A DNA stretch of 13,312 nt from a bacterium (lineage in GTDB: Bacteria; Desulfobacterota; Deferrisomatia; Deferrisomatales; BM512). The position numbers and the translations under genes were made by a program. Location: contig SRXB01000024.1 of the NCBI GenBank assembly GCA_009724975.1, positions 1 through 13,312 on the forward strand, written 5' to 3'. The first letter of the stretch is position 1, and every line of letters begins with the position of its first letter. The notes under the pieces are model-generated. The model had not been told where the DNA came from. It made no database searches and was given only the letters and a program-made list of their open reading frames with translations. Positions 1-7,930 of this stretch are shown one piece after another.

Positions 1-890
1 AGGTGGTGGACGAAAGCCTCGAAAATCACGCCGGTGTAGTAGTCCACGCCGCGTATCTCGCCAAGGTCGACGGTGATGTATTCGCCGAGGCCGTAGGCGT
101 CGATGAAGGAGAGGACCTTTTCGAGGTTTTCAAGGGCGGCGAGGCTGTGTTGGCCGCTTGCGAGTGCTTTTGCGCGGGTTATGACCTCGGGCCCGCCGGT
201 GAGGAGGGGCAATTCGGCCAGGAGTTTCTTCGTTTGGGAGGAAAGGGGGGCGTTTTCGAGGATTTTTCCCAGTTCCGAGAGGTCTTTGCGGGCGGTGGCG
301 CGGGTTATGGCCGCTATAAGTTCGCCGTCGGCGCTCTCGTCGCGGAAGATTCCCTTGAAGAACTCGACCTGCCCCACGTCGATGCAAAAATCGTTGAGAC
401 CCGCGGTTTTAAGGCACTCGATGAGGAGCGCCACGCACTCGGCGTCGCCCTCGGGGTCGGAGAGGCCAATAAGTTCGCAACCCACTTGGTGCAGTTCGCG
501 CTTCATGCCGCGCTGATCCGGCACGTGGCGGACCACCGTTCCGTCGTAGAGGAAGCGAAGGGGCAGGGCGGCGTCCTTGAAGCGGGTTGCCGCTATGCGA
601 GCCACCTGCGGGGTGAAGTCGGTGCGGTAGCTGAGCGCCCTTCCGGTGGTGGGGTCGGCGAAGCGATAGTAGGAGAGTTCCTCGGCGCTTTCGGGAAGGG
701 CGCGCGAGAAGACCTCGGCGTGCTCAATCGCGGGCGGGTAAAGGGGTGTGTAGCCCCAAAGATCCATGGCCCCAAGGAGGCAGCGGCGCAGCGTTATAAG
801 GCGCTGCGCCGCGGATGGCAATATGTCCGCCAGACCCGCCGGAAGCTCCCTGTGGAGTCCCGACGGTCTGGCCGTCTTGGTTTTTTTCAC
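1..890 (-). CDS. hisZ: ATP phosphoribosyltransferase regulatory subunit HisZ (3' end beyond the window)
   Basis: HisZ is a catalytically inactive paralogue of histidyl-tRNA synthetase that pairs with short-form HisG to catalyse and feedback-regulate the first step of histidine synthesis. 296 codons are visible; the family runs to roughly 390 residues, so about a quarter lies off the left edge. Seen: an N-terminal LPAGLADILP segment (16-25), the motif RTDFTPQVARIAATR (89-103) where HisZ has RPDxTPQIAR and true HisRS has RPEGT, and RGVDYYTGVIFE (280-291). The GTG start at 888-890 lies one base after the serA stop (TAG C GTG), implying translational coupling; the first internal ATG (about 767) would delete the conserved LPxGxxDxLP region. 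A weak AAGG sits about a dozen bases upstream within serA. Last visible gene of the aminotransferase-serA-hisZ unit. A HisRS is the alternative, disfavoured by the RTDFT motif. hisG is not in the window. Confidence 0.92.
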   Translation of the reverse strand, partial: MKKTKTARPSGLHRELPAGLADILPSAAQRLITLRRCLLGAMDLWGYTPLYPPAIEHAEVFSRALPESAEELSYYRFADPTTGRALSYRTDFTPQVARIAATRFKDAALPLRFLYDGTVVRHVPDQRGMKRELHQVGCELIGLSDPEGDAECVALLIECLKTAGLNDFCIDVGQVEFFKGIFRDESADGELIAAITRATARKDLSELGKILENAPLSSQTKKLLAELPLLTGGPEVITRAKALASGQHSLAALENLEKVLSFIDAYGLGEYITVDLGEIRGVDYYTGVIFEAFVHH

Positions 891-891
891 G

Positions 892-2475
892 CTAGAGAAT
901 CGCCTTGTGGAGCGCCAGCACGTTAGGAAGCGCCGCCAGCTCTTTTAGGGTTTTGTCGTCTGGCTCGGAGTCGATGTTGACCACCGTTATCGCCCTGCCG
1001 CCAACGGAGGCGCGGCCGAACTGGAGCGCGCCGATGTTTAGCTTGTTGTTGCCGAGGGTGGTGCCGATGGCGCCCACGAGGCCCGGGCGGTCGTTGTTCC
1101 AGAGGACTAGGATATTGCCCTGGGGGATTGCCTCGACCGGAATGCCGTCTATCTCGACGACGCGGACCTGGTCCTTGCCGAAGACCGCTCCGGCGATGGT
1201 CTTTTTGCCGTCTTTGGTGTCGATGGTTAGGCGGATGAGCGAGGTGTAGTCCTCTCCCTTGGAGGAGACCGTCTCACGAACCGTTATTCCGCGCTCGCGG
1301 GCGGTGACGGGGGCGTTGACGAGGTTCACCCATTCGCCGACGGCGGGGGCAAGAAGGCCGGCCAGCGCCGAGGCGGTGAGAAGCTGGGTGCGCAGCGAGG
1401 CGGCCTTGCCGCTGTATTCTATGTCCAGGGCGCTCACCGACTCTATGCCAAGCTGGGCCTGCAATCTGCCGAGTTTTTCCGCCAGGTTGACGTAGGGGAG
1501 CATCTTTGAAAGCTCCTCGGGCGAGACGCTGGGGACGTTGACGGAGTTGGTGATGATGCCGCGAAGTAGGTAGTCGCTCACCTGGTCGGCTACCTGTATC
1601 GCCACGGCAGTCTGGGCTTCTTCGGTGGAGGCGCCCAGGTGCGGGGTGCAGATGAGGTTGGGGTGCATGATGAGGGGGGTGACGCCGGGTGGCTCCTGGG
1701 CGAAGACGTCGAGCGCCGCGCCGGCGACCTGCCCCGATTCGAGTGCGGCGAGGAGGTCGTCTTCGTTGACGATGCCGCCGCGGGCCGCGCAGACGATGTA
1801 GACGCCCTTTTTCATCTTGCCGATGGTTTCTTTGCAGATGAGGTTTAGGGTCTCCTTCATCTTGGGTACGTGTATGGTGATGATGTCGGCCTTTTTGTAG
1901 AGCGTTTCAAGGTCGACCTTCTCAACGCCAAGTTCGCTGGCGCGCTCGGGGGTGATGAAGGGGTCGTAGGCGACAACCTTCATCTTGAGGCCGAGGGCGC
2001 GGTCGGCGACGATGGAGCCTATGGCTCCGAGGCCGATGACGCCTAGGGTCTTGCCGCACATCTCGTGGCCTTCGAACTTCTTTTTCTCCCACTGCCCGGC
2101 CTTCATCGAGGCGGTGGCCTGGGGGATGAAGCGCACCATGCTCATCATTAGCGAGAGTGCGTGTTCGGCGGTGGTGGTGGTGTTTCCGCCCGGGGTGTTC
2201 ATAACCACTATGCCCTTTTGGGTGGCGGCGGGGACATCCACGTTGTCGACGCCTATTCCGGCGCGGCCAACTACCTTAAGGTTGGTCGCGGCGGCTATTA
2301 TCTCCGCCGTGACCTTGGTGGCCGAGCGTATGATGAGGCCGTCGTATTCGCCGATGATGGCTTTTAGCTCGTCGGGCTTGAGCCCTGTCTTTACGTCGAC
2401 TTTGAGCCCTTCCTGGGCGCTGAGGATGTCGAGCCCTTCCTTTGAAAGGCTGTCGCTTACAAGTACCTTTTTCAT
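892..2475 (-). CDS. serA: D-3-phosphoglycerate dehydrogenase (long form, C-terminal ACT domain)
   Basis: Oxidises 3-phosphoglycerate to 3-phosphohydroxypyruvate with NAD+, the committed step of serine synthesis, in the cytoplasm. 527 residues, the length of the long type. Order: N-terminal substrate-binding half (1-100) with GRAGIGVDNVD (70-80); NAD-binding Rossmann fold with GLGAIG (148-153) and acidic D171; catalytic Arg in ARGGIV (R232), E261 in QEPP and H279 in TPHLGAS; an allosteric substrate-binding (ASB)-type domain from about 315 to 450; and a C-terminal ACT domain (about 453-527, core LWNNDRPGLVGAIG), which in this family mediates serine feedback. The ATG immediately follows the aminotransferase TAA with no gap, and AGGGAGG eight bases upstream lies inside that gene's end, so translation is coupled. 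The adjacent class V aminotransferase plausibly performs the next step. Other 2-hydroxyacid dehydrogenases lack the ASB plus ACT tail, so the assignment is firm. Confidence 0.97.
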   Translation of the reverse strand: MKKVLVSDSLSKEGLDILSAQEGLKVDVKTGLKPDELKAIIGEYDGLIIRSATKVTAEIIAAATNLKVVGRAGIGVDNVDVPAATQKGIVVMNTPGGNTTTTAEHALSLMMSMVRFIPQATASMKAGQWEKKKFEGHEMCGKTLGVIGLGAIGSIVADRALGLKMKVVAYDPFITPERASELGVEKVDLETLYKKADIITIHVPKMKETLNLICKETIGKMKKGVYIVCAARGGIVNEDDLLAALESGQVAGAALDVFAQEPPGVTPLIMHPNLICTPHLGASTEEAQTAVAIQVADQVSDYLLRGIITNSVNVPSVSPEELSKMLPYVNLAEKLGRLQAQLGIESVSALDIEYSGKAASLRTQLLTASALAGLLAPAVGEWVNLVNAPVTARERGITVRETVSSKGEDYTSLIRLTIDTKDGKKTIAGAVFGKDQVRVVEIDGIPVEAIPQGNILVLWNNDRPGLVGAIGTTLGNNKLNIGALQFGRASVGGRAITVVNIDSEPDDKTLKELAALPNVLALHKAIL

Positions 2476-3621
2476 TTACGCGCCCTCCCTGAGGATTTCC
2501 ATCGCCTTGGCGACTCCTGCGCCCATCTGCATCTTGTGGCCCGCGTCTACGAGGGCCATTTCAAGGGCGCTTATCGCGGTTATAACGTCGAAGGTGCCCA
2601 CGTAGCCAAGGTGCGCTATGCGCACTATCTTGCCCTTGGCCTGGTCCTGGCCGCCAGCGACCGTGACCGCGTAGCTTTCGCGCAGAATCTTTTTGACTTT
2701 GCCGCCGTCGACACCCTCGGGGATGTTCACGGCCGTGCAGGCGTCGGAGGGGCTCTCCGGAGCGTAGAGGGTGAGGCCCATCGCCTTTACCGCCTCGCGG
2801 GTGGCCTTGGCGAAGCGGGCCGAACGCTTGTGGACGTTTGAAAGGCCCTCTTCGCGTATCATCGCGAGGACGTTTTTGAGGCCGACGATGAGGGAGACGG
2901 CGGGGGTCCAGGCGGTCTGTCCCTCAAGCTGTTTTTTGGCCTCGGAGGCGAGGTTGAAGTAGAACTTGGGTATGTTGGCGCTGGCCATGAACCCTTCGGC
3001 CTTGGCGCTCCAGGCGATGAAGCCAAGACCGGGCGGGAGCATGAGGGCCTTTTGGCTGCCGGTCACGACAATGTCCACGCCCCACTCGTCCATCGGCAGG
3101 TCGAAGACGCCGGTGGCGGTGATGGCGTCGGCGATGCAGATTACGTCGGGGCGCTTGCCGGTGATGGCGGCTATTTCCTTGACGGGGTGGCGGACCGCCG
3201 TGGAGGTTTCGCTGGCCTGGAAGTAGACGGCGCGAATCTCGGGGTCGGCGTCGAGGGCCGCCTCGATTGCCTTGGGATCGACGGCCTTGCCCCAGTCAAC
3301 GGTTATCTCCACGGGCTTGACGCCGTAGGCTTTCATTATCTTGCCCCAGCGCTCGCCGAATTTACCGCCGTTGACGAAGAGTGCTTTGTCGCCTGTGCGC
3401 AAAAAGTTGGTTACCGCGGCCTCCATCGCGCCGGTGCCGGAGGAGGCGAGTATGATGACTTCGCGCTCGGTCTGGAAAAGGTACTTAAGGCCCGCCCTAC
3501 ACTCGTCGAAGATCGGCTTGAACTCCGGTTCGCGGTGGTGGATTATCGGCAGGGCCATATCTAGCAGCGCCGAGGGCGGTACTGGGGTTGGGCCGGGGGC
3601 CAAAAGGACGTTCTTTTTCAA
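2476..3621 (-). CDS. Class V PLP aminotransferase (alanine/serine-glyoxylate type; probable phosphoserine aminotransferase role)
   Basis: 381 residues of the alanine-glyoxylate / serine-pyruvate aminotransferase family, fold type I PLP enzymes. Seen: APGPTPVPP (8-16), HHREPEF (28-34), SSGTGAMEAAV for PLP phosphate binding (60-70), SETSTA (137-142; canonical SETSTG), PLP-contacting Asp in IADAIT (D165), Schiff-base lysine in TGSQKALMLPPG (K191) and the carboxylate-binding Arg in VRIAHLG (R334). The start is TTG: GGAGG lies seven bases upstream and no better in-frame start exists. It abuts serA (TAA then ATG, no gap). Family members beside serA have been proposed to replace SerC, converting phosphohydroxypyruvate to phosphoserine with glutamate; I infer that role from context, as no serC is in the window. 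Alternatives are serine-glyoxylate or alanine-glyoxylate transamination. Served by the promoter at 3730-3759. Confidence 0.92.
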   Translation of the reverse strand: MKKNVLLAPGPTPVPPSALLDMALPIIHHREPEFKPIFDECRAGLKYLFQTEREVIILASSGTGAMEAAVTNFLRTGDKALFVNGGKFGERWGKIMKAYGVKPVEITVDWGKAVDPKAIEAALDADPEIRAVYFQASETSTAVRHPVKEIAAITGKRPDVICIADAITATGVFDLPMDEWGVDIVVTGSQKALMLPPGLGFIAWSAKAEGFMASANIPKFYFNLASEAKKQLEGQTAWTPAVSLIVGLKNVLAMIREEGLSNVHKRSARFAKATREAVKAMGLTLYAPESPSDACTAVNIPEGVDGGKVKKILRESYAVTVAGGQDQAKGKIVRIAHLGYVGTFDVITAISALEMALVDAGHKMQMGAGVAKAMEILREGA

Positions 3622-3650
3622 GGGACTCCCTCCGAAAGGAAAATTTTTGC

Positions 3651-3672
3651 CGCTGGCGATAGGCCAACAGCG
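3651..3672 (-). promoter_or_regulatory. Stem-loop in the aminotransferase leader
   Basis: CGCTG (3651-3655) and CAGCG (3668-3672) are perfect inverted repeats. An alternative pairing with the inner TGGC/GCCA and a 3-nt bulge also forms. It lies about 30 bases upstream of the TTG start, before the GGAGG ribosome binding site. It is not followed by a T-run in the sense direction, so it is not an intrinsic terminator. Function unknown. Confidence 0.3.
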
Positions 3673-3705
3673 TTTTTTACTCTAGTTTGGCTAAAAGTGT
3701 AAATT

Positions 3706-3741
3706 GTCACAAGGCTCAAACGGTCACAAAGTATAGTCACA
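3706..3741. promoter_or_regulatory. Three GTCACA repeats around the -10 box (candidate operator)
   Basis: GTCACA (TGTGAC on the transcribed-gene strand) occurs at 3706-3711, 3723-3728 and 3736-3741. The last two directly flank the -10 hexamer. The first is part of an imperfect palindrome, GTGTAAATTGTCAC (3697-3710), matching its reverse complement at 10 of 14 positions. TGTGA is the half-site of CRP/FNR-family regulators, but the arrangement is mainly direct rather than inverted, so the regulator is unknown. Binding here would overlap the promoter and most likely repress. Confidence 0.4.
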
Positions 3742-3759
3742 TCGAAGTTTTTTCGTCAA
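3730..3759 (-). promoter_or_regulatory. Sigma-70-type promoter of the aminotransferase-serA-hisZ unit
   Basis: Read on the minus strand: TTGACG (3754-3759), an 18-bp spacer, then TATACT (3730-3735). Both boxes match consensus at five of six positions. Transcription would start near 3723, leaving a leader of about 100 nt before the TTG start at 3621. The intergenic region (3622-3800) shows no convincing terminator for the upstream RNase gene, so read-through from it is also possible. Confidence 0.7.
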
Positions 3760-3800
3760 GCGGGCAAGACCCCCAAAATACCGTTTGCAATTACTTTTTT

Positions 3801-6287
3801 TTAAGTGTTTTCAGTCGCTTTGGGCTTGCGGGGCCTTTTGGGGGCCGCCGCCTTTTTGGGTTTTTCCGCTACCTCTTCCTGTTGAGGGGAGGGGCTCTTT
3901 TCCGTCGCGGTTTCAAGGGTTTTCGCAACGCGGGGCTTTCTGGCCCTCGGAGCGAGTTTTTTCTCTCCCTCGCTTTTCGACGCCGCTTTTTTGGCTGTTT
4001 TCGTCTTTTCCTTCGGCGGTTCGGAGGTTTTTGCCTCTGGTTTGACCGGCGTGGGCTCTAGCGCTGGCGCTGGCTTGGGGATCGGGGCTGCCTGAGGCCT
4101 GCTTTGGGCCGAAGCTGGAGTTTGGACTGAAGCTGCTGGCAGGGGAGGCAGGACCCCCTCCTCCCTCAGCTTCTTTCTCTGGCGGCGAAGGCGTCTTTTC
4201 GCGGAGGCGGAGAGTTTTTGCCCCCCGTTTTCTGGCTGGCCCTGCGTCGGCTTTGGTTCTTGCGGCTGAGGCGCCGCCATCGCGGGCTGGGTCGGCTGGG
4301 ACGGCTGGGGCGAAGGTTGGTTTTGCGGCTGGCCCTCGCCGTTTTTCCTAGAGCGACGCCTGCGCCTTCTCGATCTTTTCTTTTGCCCTTCGCCCTCCGC
4401 AGCTGCCGATTGCTCGCTTTCTTTTTGCGCTTCGGTGGTGGCGGGTTCGGATTTTTGCGGCTCCACTGGCTTTTGTTCGGCCAGCGTGGCGGGCGTTTGC
4501 TGGGGGGCGGACTCGCGGTCGACGCCCTCCTGCCCGTGGTGCCCCTTTTTCCTGCGTCTTCTGCCGCGGGAGGATTTGGCTCCGCCTTCCGGCGCGCCCT
4601 CCTGGGTCCGGCTCTGCTCCTCTTTTTTGGGAGAGGCTTGCGCTACAGCTTTTTCCAGCGTTTTCTCCGGCTCCTCGCCCTGTATGGCGAGGTAGGAGGC
4701 GGCAAGGTCTTGCTCCTCGGCGGCCGCGCCGCTTTTTAGCTGGTTTTCCGCCTTCAGGGATGCGCCCTCGGCGTTGAGCCTCCTGGCGTCGTAGCCCTGC
4801 GGCAGGTTCGACTCCGTCCGCACGCGGTCCTCAAGGGCGAACTCGCAATAGTACTGGTTCGGCAGAAGGTCGGGTTCGGCGAAGATGTTTATCGGCGGGC
4901 CGAAGCGGTTTTCAAGGTCGGTTATGGCGCTTCTCTTGCGGTTCACCAAAAAGGCGGCTGTGTCCAGCGGCACCCCCACGCTCACCGCCTTCACATCCTT
5001 TGCGCGGGCGAGGACCGAGTGGATTACGCGAAGGACCGAGAGCGCGAAGGCGTCGGTCGAGCGCAGTTTGCCGGTTCCGCCGCAAAGGGGGCAGGGGTTG
5101 GCGAGGCGAAGGCCGCTCACCGATTTGAGGCGCTGGCGGCTAAGCTCAAGAATGCCGAACTTGGATATCACACCCACGTCTATGCGGGCCTTGTCGCGCT
5201 TAACCGCCTTCAAAAACTCTTTTTTGAGCTTGGTGCGGTTGGAGGCGCTTCTCATGTCGATGAAGTCGATTACAACAAGGCCGCCCAGATCGCGCAGGCG
5301 AAGTTGCCGCGCCGCCTCCACCGCCGCTTCGAGGTTGGTGATGAGGGCGGTCTTCTCAATATCCTCCACGCCGCCCGGGCCGCCGCCGGAGTTGACGTCG
5401 ATGGAGACGAGCGCCTCGGTGCGCTGAATAACTATCGAGCCGCCCGAGGGAAGCCTTACCTTGTCCTCGTAGATAGAGGCTATCTGGCTTTCGAGGTTGT
5501 GCTTTGAAAAGAGGGGGGCCTTCCCCTCGTAAAGGCGAACGCGCCCCGCCATCCACGGCATTATCGTCTTGCAAAAGGAGCTGACCCGCTCGAAGACGGG
5601 GGGGTGATCGACCAGAATCTCTGCGATGTCTGGGGTGAAATAATCGCGTATGGTGCGGATTACGATATCGCTTTCTCGGTAGAGCATAGAGGGGCCTTTT
5701 GAGCTTTCGTAAAGCTCGCTCACCCTCTTCCAGACGCGCAGCATGAAGGCCACGTCGCGCTGTATCTCCTCCTTGTTCTGCTCTCCCGCCGCGGTGCGCA
5801 CTATGTAGCCCATATCCTCGGGCATCTCGGTTTCGTCTATCGTCTTTTTGAGGGAATCGCGGATTTTGTTGTCGAGAATCTGCTTTGAGACGCCGCGCTT
5901 TGAAATCTGCGGCATCAGGACCAGATAGCGCCCGGGAATGGAGATATAGGTGGTCAGGGCCGCGCCTTTGTCGCCTATCTCGCCCTTTTTCACCTGCACC
6001 ATCACCTCCTGGCCGCGCAGGAGGTTTTCGGGCCGCTTCTCGCCCCCCTTGTAGTAATCCGAGGTTATCTCGCTGAAAGCGAGAAAGCCGTTTTTCTCCC
6101 GCCCGAAATCGACGAAGGCGGCGTCGAGGCCCGGGACCACCCGCTCGACCTTGCCCTTGTAGATATTTCCCTCGATGGTGGCCTCGGACGAATTCTCGAC
6201 CGATATTTCCTCAAGGAGGCCGTCGTCGAGAATGGCTATTCTCGATTCCTCGGCGTTCCTTGCGTTAACGTACATTTGCCTTTGCAT
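3801..6287 (-). CDS. RNase E/G family endoribonuclease with long basic disordered tail
   Basis: Single-strand-specific, 5'-end-sensing endoribonuclease for mRNA decay and rRNA/tRNA processing. 828 residues. Seen: an S1 RNA-binding domain from about 36 to 118 (NIYKGKVERVVPGLDAAFVD); catalytic, magnesium-binding Asp in SIDVNSGG (D297) and in VIDFIDM (D341), spaced as in E. coli RNase E (303, 346); and the zinc-link CPLCGGTG (C399, C402) that joins subunits. Beyond about 510 the chain is low complexity, rich in Pro/Gln/Glu/Ala, with Arg/Lys clusters at about 574-581, 636-648, 697-707 and 817-823. This resembles the RNase E scaffold tail more than plain RNase G (about 490 residues), so I give no symbol. 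ATG at 6285-6287 has AGGA six bases upstream; the ATG at 6273-6275 is less well placed. Divergent from the tRNA nucleotidyltransferase. Confidence 0.94.
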   Translation of the reverse strand: MQRQMYVNARNAEESRIAILDDGLLEEISVENSSEATIEGNIYKGKVERVVPGLDAAFVDFGREKNGFLAFSEITSDYYKGGEKRPENLLRGQEVMVQVKKGEIGDKGAALTTYISIPGRYLVLMPQISKRGVSKQILDNKIRDSLKKTIDETEMPEDMGYIVRTAAGEQNKEEIQRDVAFMLRVWKRVSELYESSKGPSMLYRESDIVIRTIRDYFTPDIAEILVDHPPVFERVSSFCKTIMPWMAGRVRLYEGKAPLFSKHNLESQIASIYEDKVRLPSGGSIVIQRTEALVSIDVNSGGGPGGVEDIEKTALITNLEAAVEAARQLRLRDLGGLVVIDFIDMRSASNRTKLKKEFLKAVKRDKARIDVGVISKFGILELSRQRLKSVSGLRLANPCPLCGGTGKLRSTDAFALSVLRVIHSVLARAKDVKAVSVGVPLDTAAFLVNRKRSAITDLENRFGPPINIFAEPDLLPNQYYCEFALEDRVRTESNLPQGYDARRLNAEGASLKAENQLKSGAAAEEQDLAASYLAIQGEEPEKTLEKAVAQASPKKEEQSRTQEGAPEGGAKSSRGRRRRKKGHHGQEGVDRESAPQQTPATLAEQKPVEPQKSEPATTEAQKESEQSAAAEGEGQKKRSRRRRRRSRKNGEGQPQNQPSPQPSQPTQPAMAAPQPQEPKPTQGQPENGGQKLSASAKRRLRRQRKKLREEGVLPPLPAASVQTPASAQSRPQAAPIPKPAPALEPTPVKPEAKTSEPPKEKTKTAKKAASKSEGEKKLAPRARKPRVAKTLETATEKSPSPQQEEVAEKPKKAAAPKRPRKPKATENT

Positions 6288-6322
6288 GAAATTTCCTGGT
6301 TGCTCCTGAAATTATGTGGCTC

Positions 6323-6361
6323 GCCCCCGAATCGGAGGCCTTTAGCAAAGCACTTATACCA
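6323..6361 (-). promoter_or_regulatory. Candidate extended -10 promoter and leader hairpin of the RNase gene
   Basis: On the minus strand, TGG (6359-6361) followed by TATAAG (6353-6358) forms an extended -10 element; there is no good -35. The resulting leader of about 60 nt would contain a 7-bp hairpin, GCCTCCG/CGGGGGC with loop ATT (6323-6339, one G-U pair), upstream of the AGGA ribosome binding site. E. coli RNase E autoregulates through its 5' UTR; whether this short hairpin does anything similar is speculation. Confidence 0.35.
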
Positions 6362-6389
6362 CAGCGCGCCTTGTGGTAGAAGAAAAGGT

Positions 6390-7868
6390 GTGAACCTATG
6401 GAAGAGAGGGTCCTTGGAACGCATTTCGCAAAATAGTCCAGCCTCGGCGCTAGACATGCCGGGCGTCTCTAGGGTCAGGGATGCTCTTTCGGGCCTTGGC
6501 GCTAAAAAAGCCCACCTGGTTGGGGGAATAACGCGCGACGCCGCCCTGGGGAAGATCCGCCTTCGCCCCGACATCGACCTCGCGCTGCCACAAACCAGCC
6601 TCGCCCTTGCCCGCGCCCTTGCAAAAGCCCTTGGGGGCTCGGCCTTCGCCCTCGACGAGGGGGAGGGAGCCTACCGCGTGGCTTGGGAAGGCGGGGAGAT
6701 AGACTTGGTGCGGTGGCGCGCCCCGACCCTCGAAGGCGACCTTCGAGGACGCGATTTCACCCTCAACTCCATCGCAGTCGATTTGTTTTCCGGCGAAATC
6801 TTCGACCCTCTGGAGGGCCAAAAGGCCCTTCTGGCGGGAATTTTAATCCCCTCTTCGCCCGAGTCCATGGGGCAGGACCCGCTTCGCGCCCTTCGCGCAC
6901 TTCGCTTCGCCTCGCAACTCGGATTCTCCCTCTCGGAGGAAACCCGAAGGCAGATGAAGGAGGTTGCGCCGAAGCTGAAGCCGGACGCGGGGGCGGTTTC
7001 CATGGAGCGCATACGCGACGAGCTCTTCAAGACGCTGGGCGGCGATAATTTTGGCGCGGCGCTTAGGCTTGGCTTCGGCGAGGGGCTTCTATTCGCCGTT
7101 TTTCCCTTCATGGAAGAGTGGAGGGGGCTCGATCAGGGCGATTACCACGAGTTCGACCTCCTGGAACACTCCCTTCGCGCCGCCATCCACGCGGGGGAGG
7201 TTAGCGCCGCCCTTTCGGCAGAGATTCCCTGGCTTTTGGAGCACCTTGAAGAGGAGCACGAACAGAATATAAGCAGGGGGGCGCTCCTTCGCTTCGCCGC
7301 GCTCTTTCACGACATCGCAAAGCCCGCCACCAGAAGGGTCGAGGCGGGCGGCAGGGTGCGCTTCATAACCCACGACACTCTTGGCGGCAAGGTCATCCAG
7401 AAAATGCTCTCGGGGCTGAAGGTGGGAAGAAAAGCCTCGCGCGCGGCGGGAAATCTGGTCGCGGGCCACATGCGCCTTTACGGCCTTGCGGCCCAAAAGG
7501 TCCCGACGGCGCGTTCACGCGTCAAATACATAAGGGATTTGGGGTGCGAGACTCCGGAGGCGGTGATTTTATCGCTGGCCGACGAAACCGCTACCGGCAA
7601 GGGGGCGGCGGCGCTTGAGGGTTTGCGCGATTGCGGCATTGGAATTCTTGAGCGGTGGCGCAAGATGAGGGAAGCGGGCGACGAGCCCGGGCCGCTTTTG
7701 ATGGGGCGCGACCTTGTGGAGGTTTTCGGTTTGCCTGAAGGACCCGCCATCGGCGCGGTTTTGAAGAAAATCGCAAAGGCCGAAAGCGAGGGGGAGATCT
7801 CCAGCAGGAAGGAGGCCCTTGGCCTCGCGGCGAAAATATTGGGGAAAAAACAGGGGGCTTTCAGGTGA
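6390..7868 (+). CDS. cca: CCA tRNA nucleotidyltransferase / poly(A) polymerase family, with HD domain
   Basis: Adds or repairs the 3'-CCA of tRNAs (or, in some relatives, adds poly(A) or only CC or A). 492 residues. Seen: nucleotidyltransferase head with LVGGITRD (43-50), catalytic carboxylates in PDIDLAL (D61, D63) and D105 in EIDLVRW; the RGRDFTLNSIAVD motif (119-131); the RNA-binding region GQDPLRALRALRFASQLGF (161-179); and a C-terminal HD domain with LEH (H260), LFHDIAKP (H307, D308) and ITHD (H328), which in this family gives phosphohydrolase activity. The C-terminus GPAIGAVLKKI is also typical. The frame stays open upstream to 6276, but that extension would overlap the divergent RNase start. 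I chose GTG at 6390; TTG at 6414 has a better purine tract (GAGAGGG) and is a real alternative. The full-CCA activity is assumed, not shown. Confidence 0.92.
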   Translation: MNLWKRGSLERISQNSPASALDMPGVSRVRDALSGLGAKKAHLVGGITRDAALGKIRLRPDIDLALPQTSLALARALAKALGGSAFALDEGEGAYRVAWEGGEIDLVRWRAPTLEGDLRGRDFTLNSIAVDLFSGEIFDPLEGQKALLAGILIPSSPESMGQDPLRALRALRFASQLGFSLSEETRRQMKEVAPKLKPDAGAVSMERIRDELFKTLGGDNFGAALRLGFGEGLLFAVFPFMEEWRGLDQGDYHEFDLLEHSLRAAIHAGEVSAALSAEIPWLLEHLEEEHEQNISRGALLRFAALFHDIAKPATRRVEAGGRVRFITHDTLGGKVIQKMLSGLKVGRKASRAAGNLVAGHMRLYGLAAQKVPTARSRVKYIRDLGCETPEAVILSLADETATGKGAAALEGLRDCGIGILERWRKMREAGDEPGPLLMGRDLVEVFGLPEGPAIGAVLKKIAKAESEGEISSRKEALGLAAKILGKKQGAFR

Positions 7869-7903
7869 TTTTTTTACGCCAAAAGAGCGCGGGCCTCGAA
7901 TGT

Positions 7904-7912
7904 TGGTATAGA
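7904..7912 (+). promoter_or_regulatory. Candidate extended -10 promoter of the DUF883 operon
   Basis: TGG followed by TATAGA (7907-7912) is an extended -10 element; no -35 hexamer is visible at the expected distance. It would start transcription near 7919, just before the 7931-7947 stem-loop. The same TGG-TATA form is found ahead of the RNase gene at 6353-6361. Confidence 0.4.
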
Positions 7913-7930
7913 ATTGAACTACACTTGAAA

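Noticed and set aside
1..890. Histidyl-tRNA synthetase instead of HisZ
   Set aside because: RTDFTPQVAR in place of RPEGT, the loss of other synthetase features in the visible part, and the serA linkage favour HisZ.
3..926. Plus-strand open frame of 307 codons at the left edge
   Set aside because: It is the antisense shadow of hisZ; the minus strand gives clear HisZ motifs in every segment, while the plus translation has no recognisable domain.
1985..2605. Plus-strand open frame of 206 codons
   Set aside because: Spans two real minus-strand genes (serA and the aminotransferase) and has no domain; antisense shadow.
6276..6389. Upstream extension of the tRNA nucleotidyltransferase to 6276
   Set aside because: It would overlap the divergent RNase start and promoter region and add residues absent from the family.
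7868..7880. Terminator after the tRNA nucleotidyltransferase
   Set aside because: A T-run follows the stop, but I could not find a GC-rich hairpin before it.
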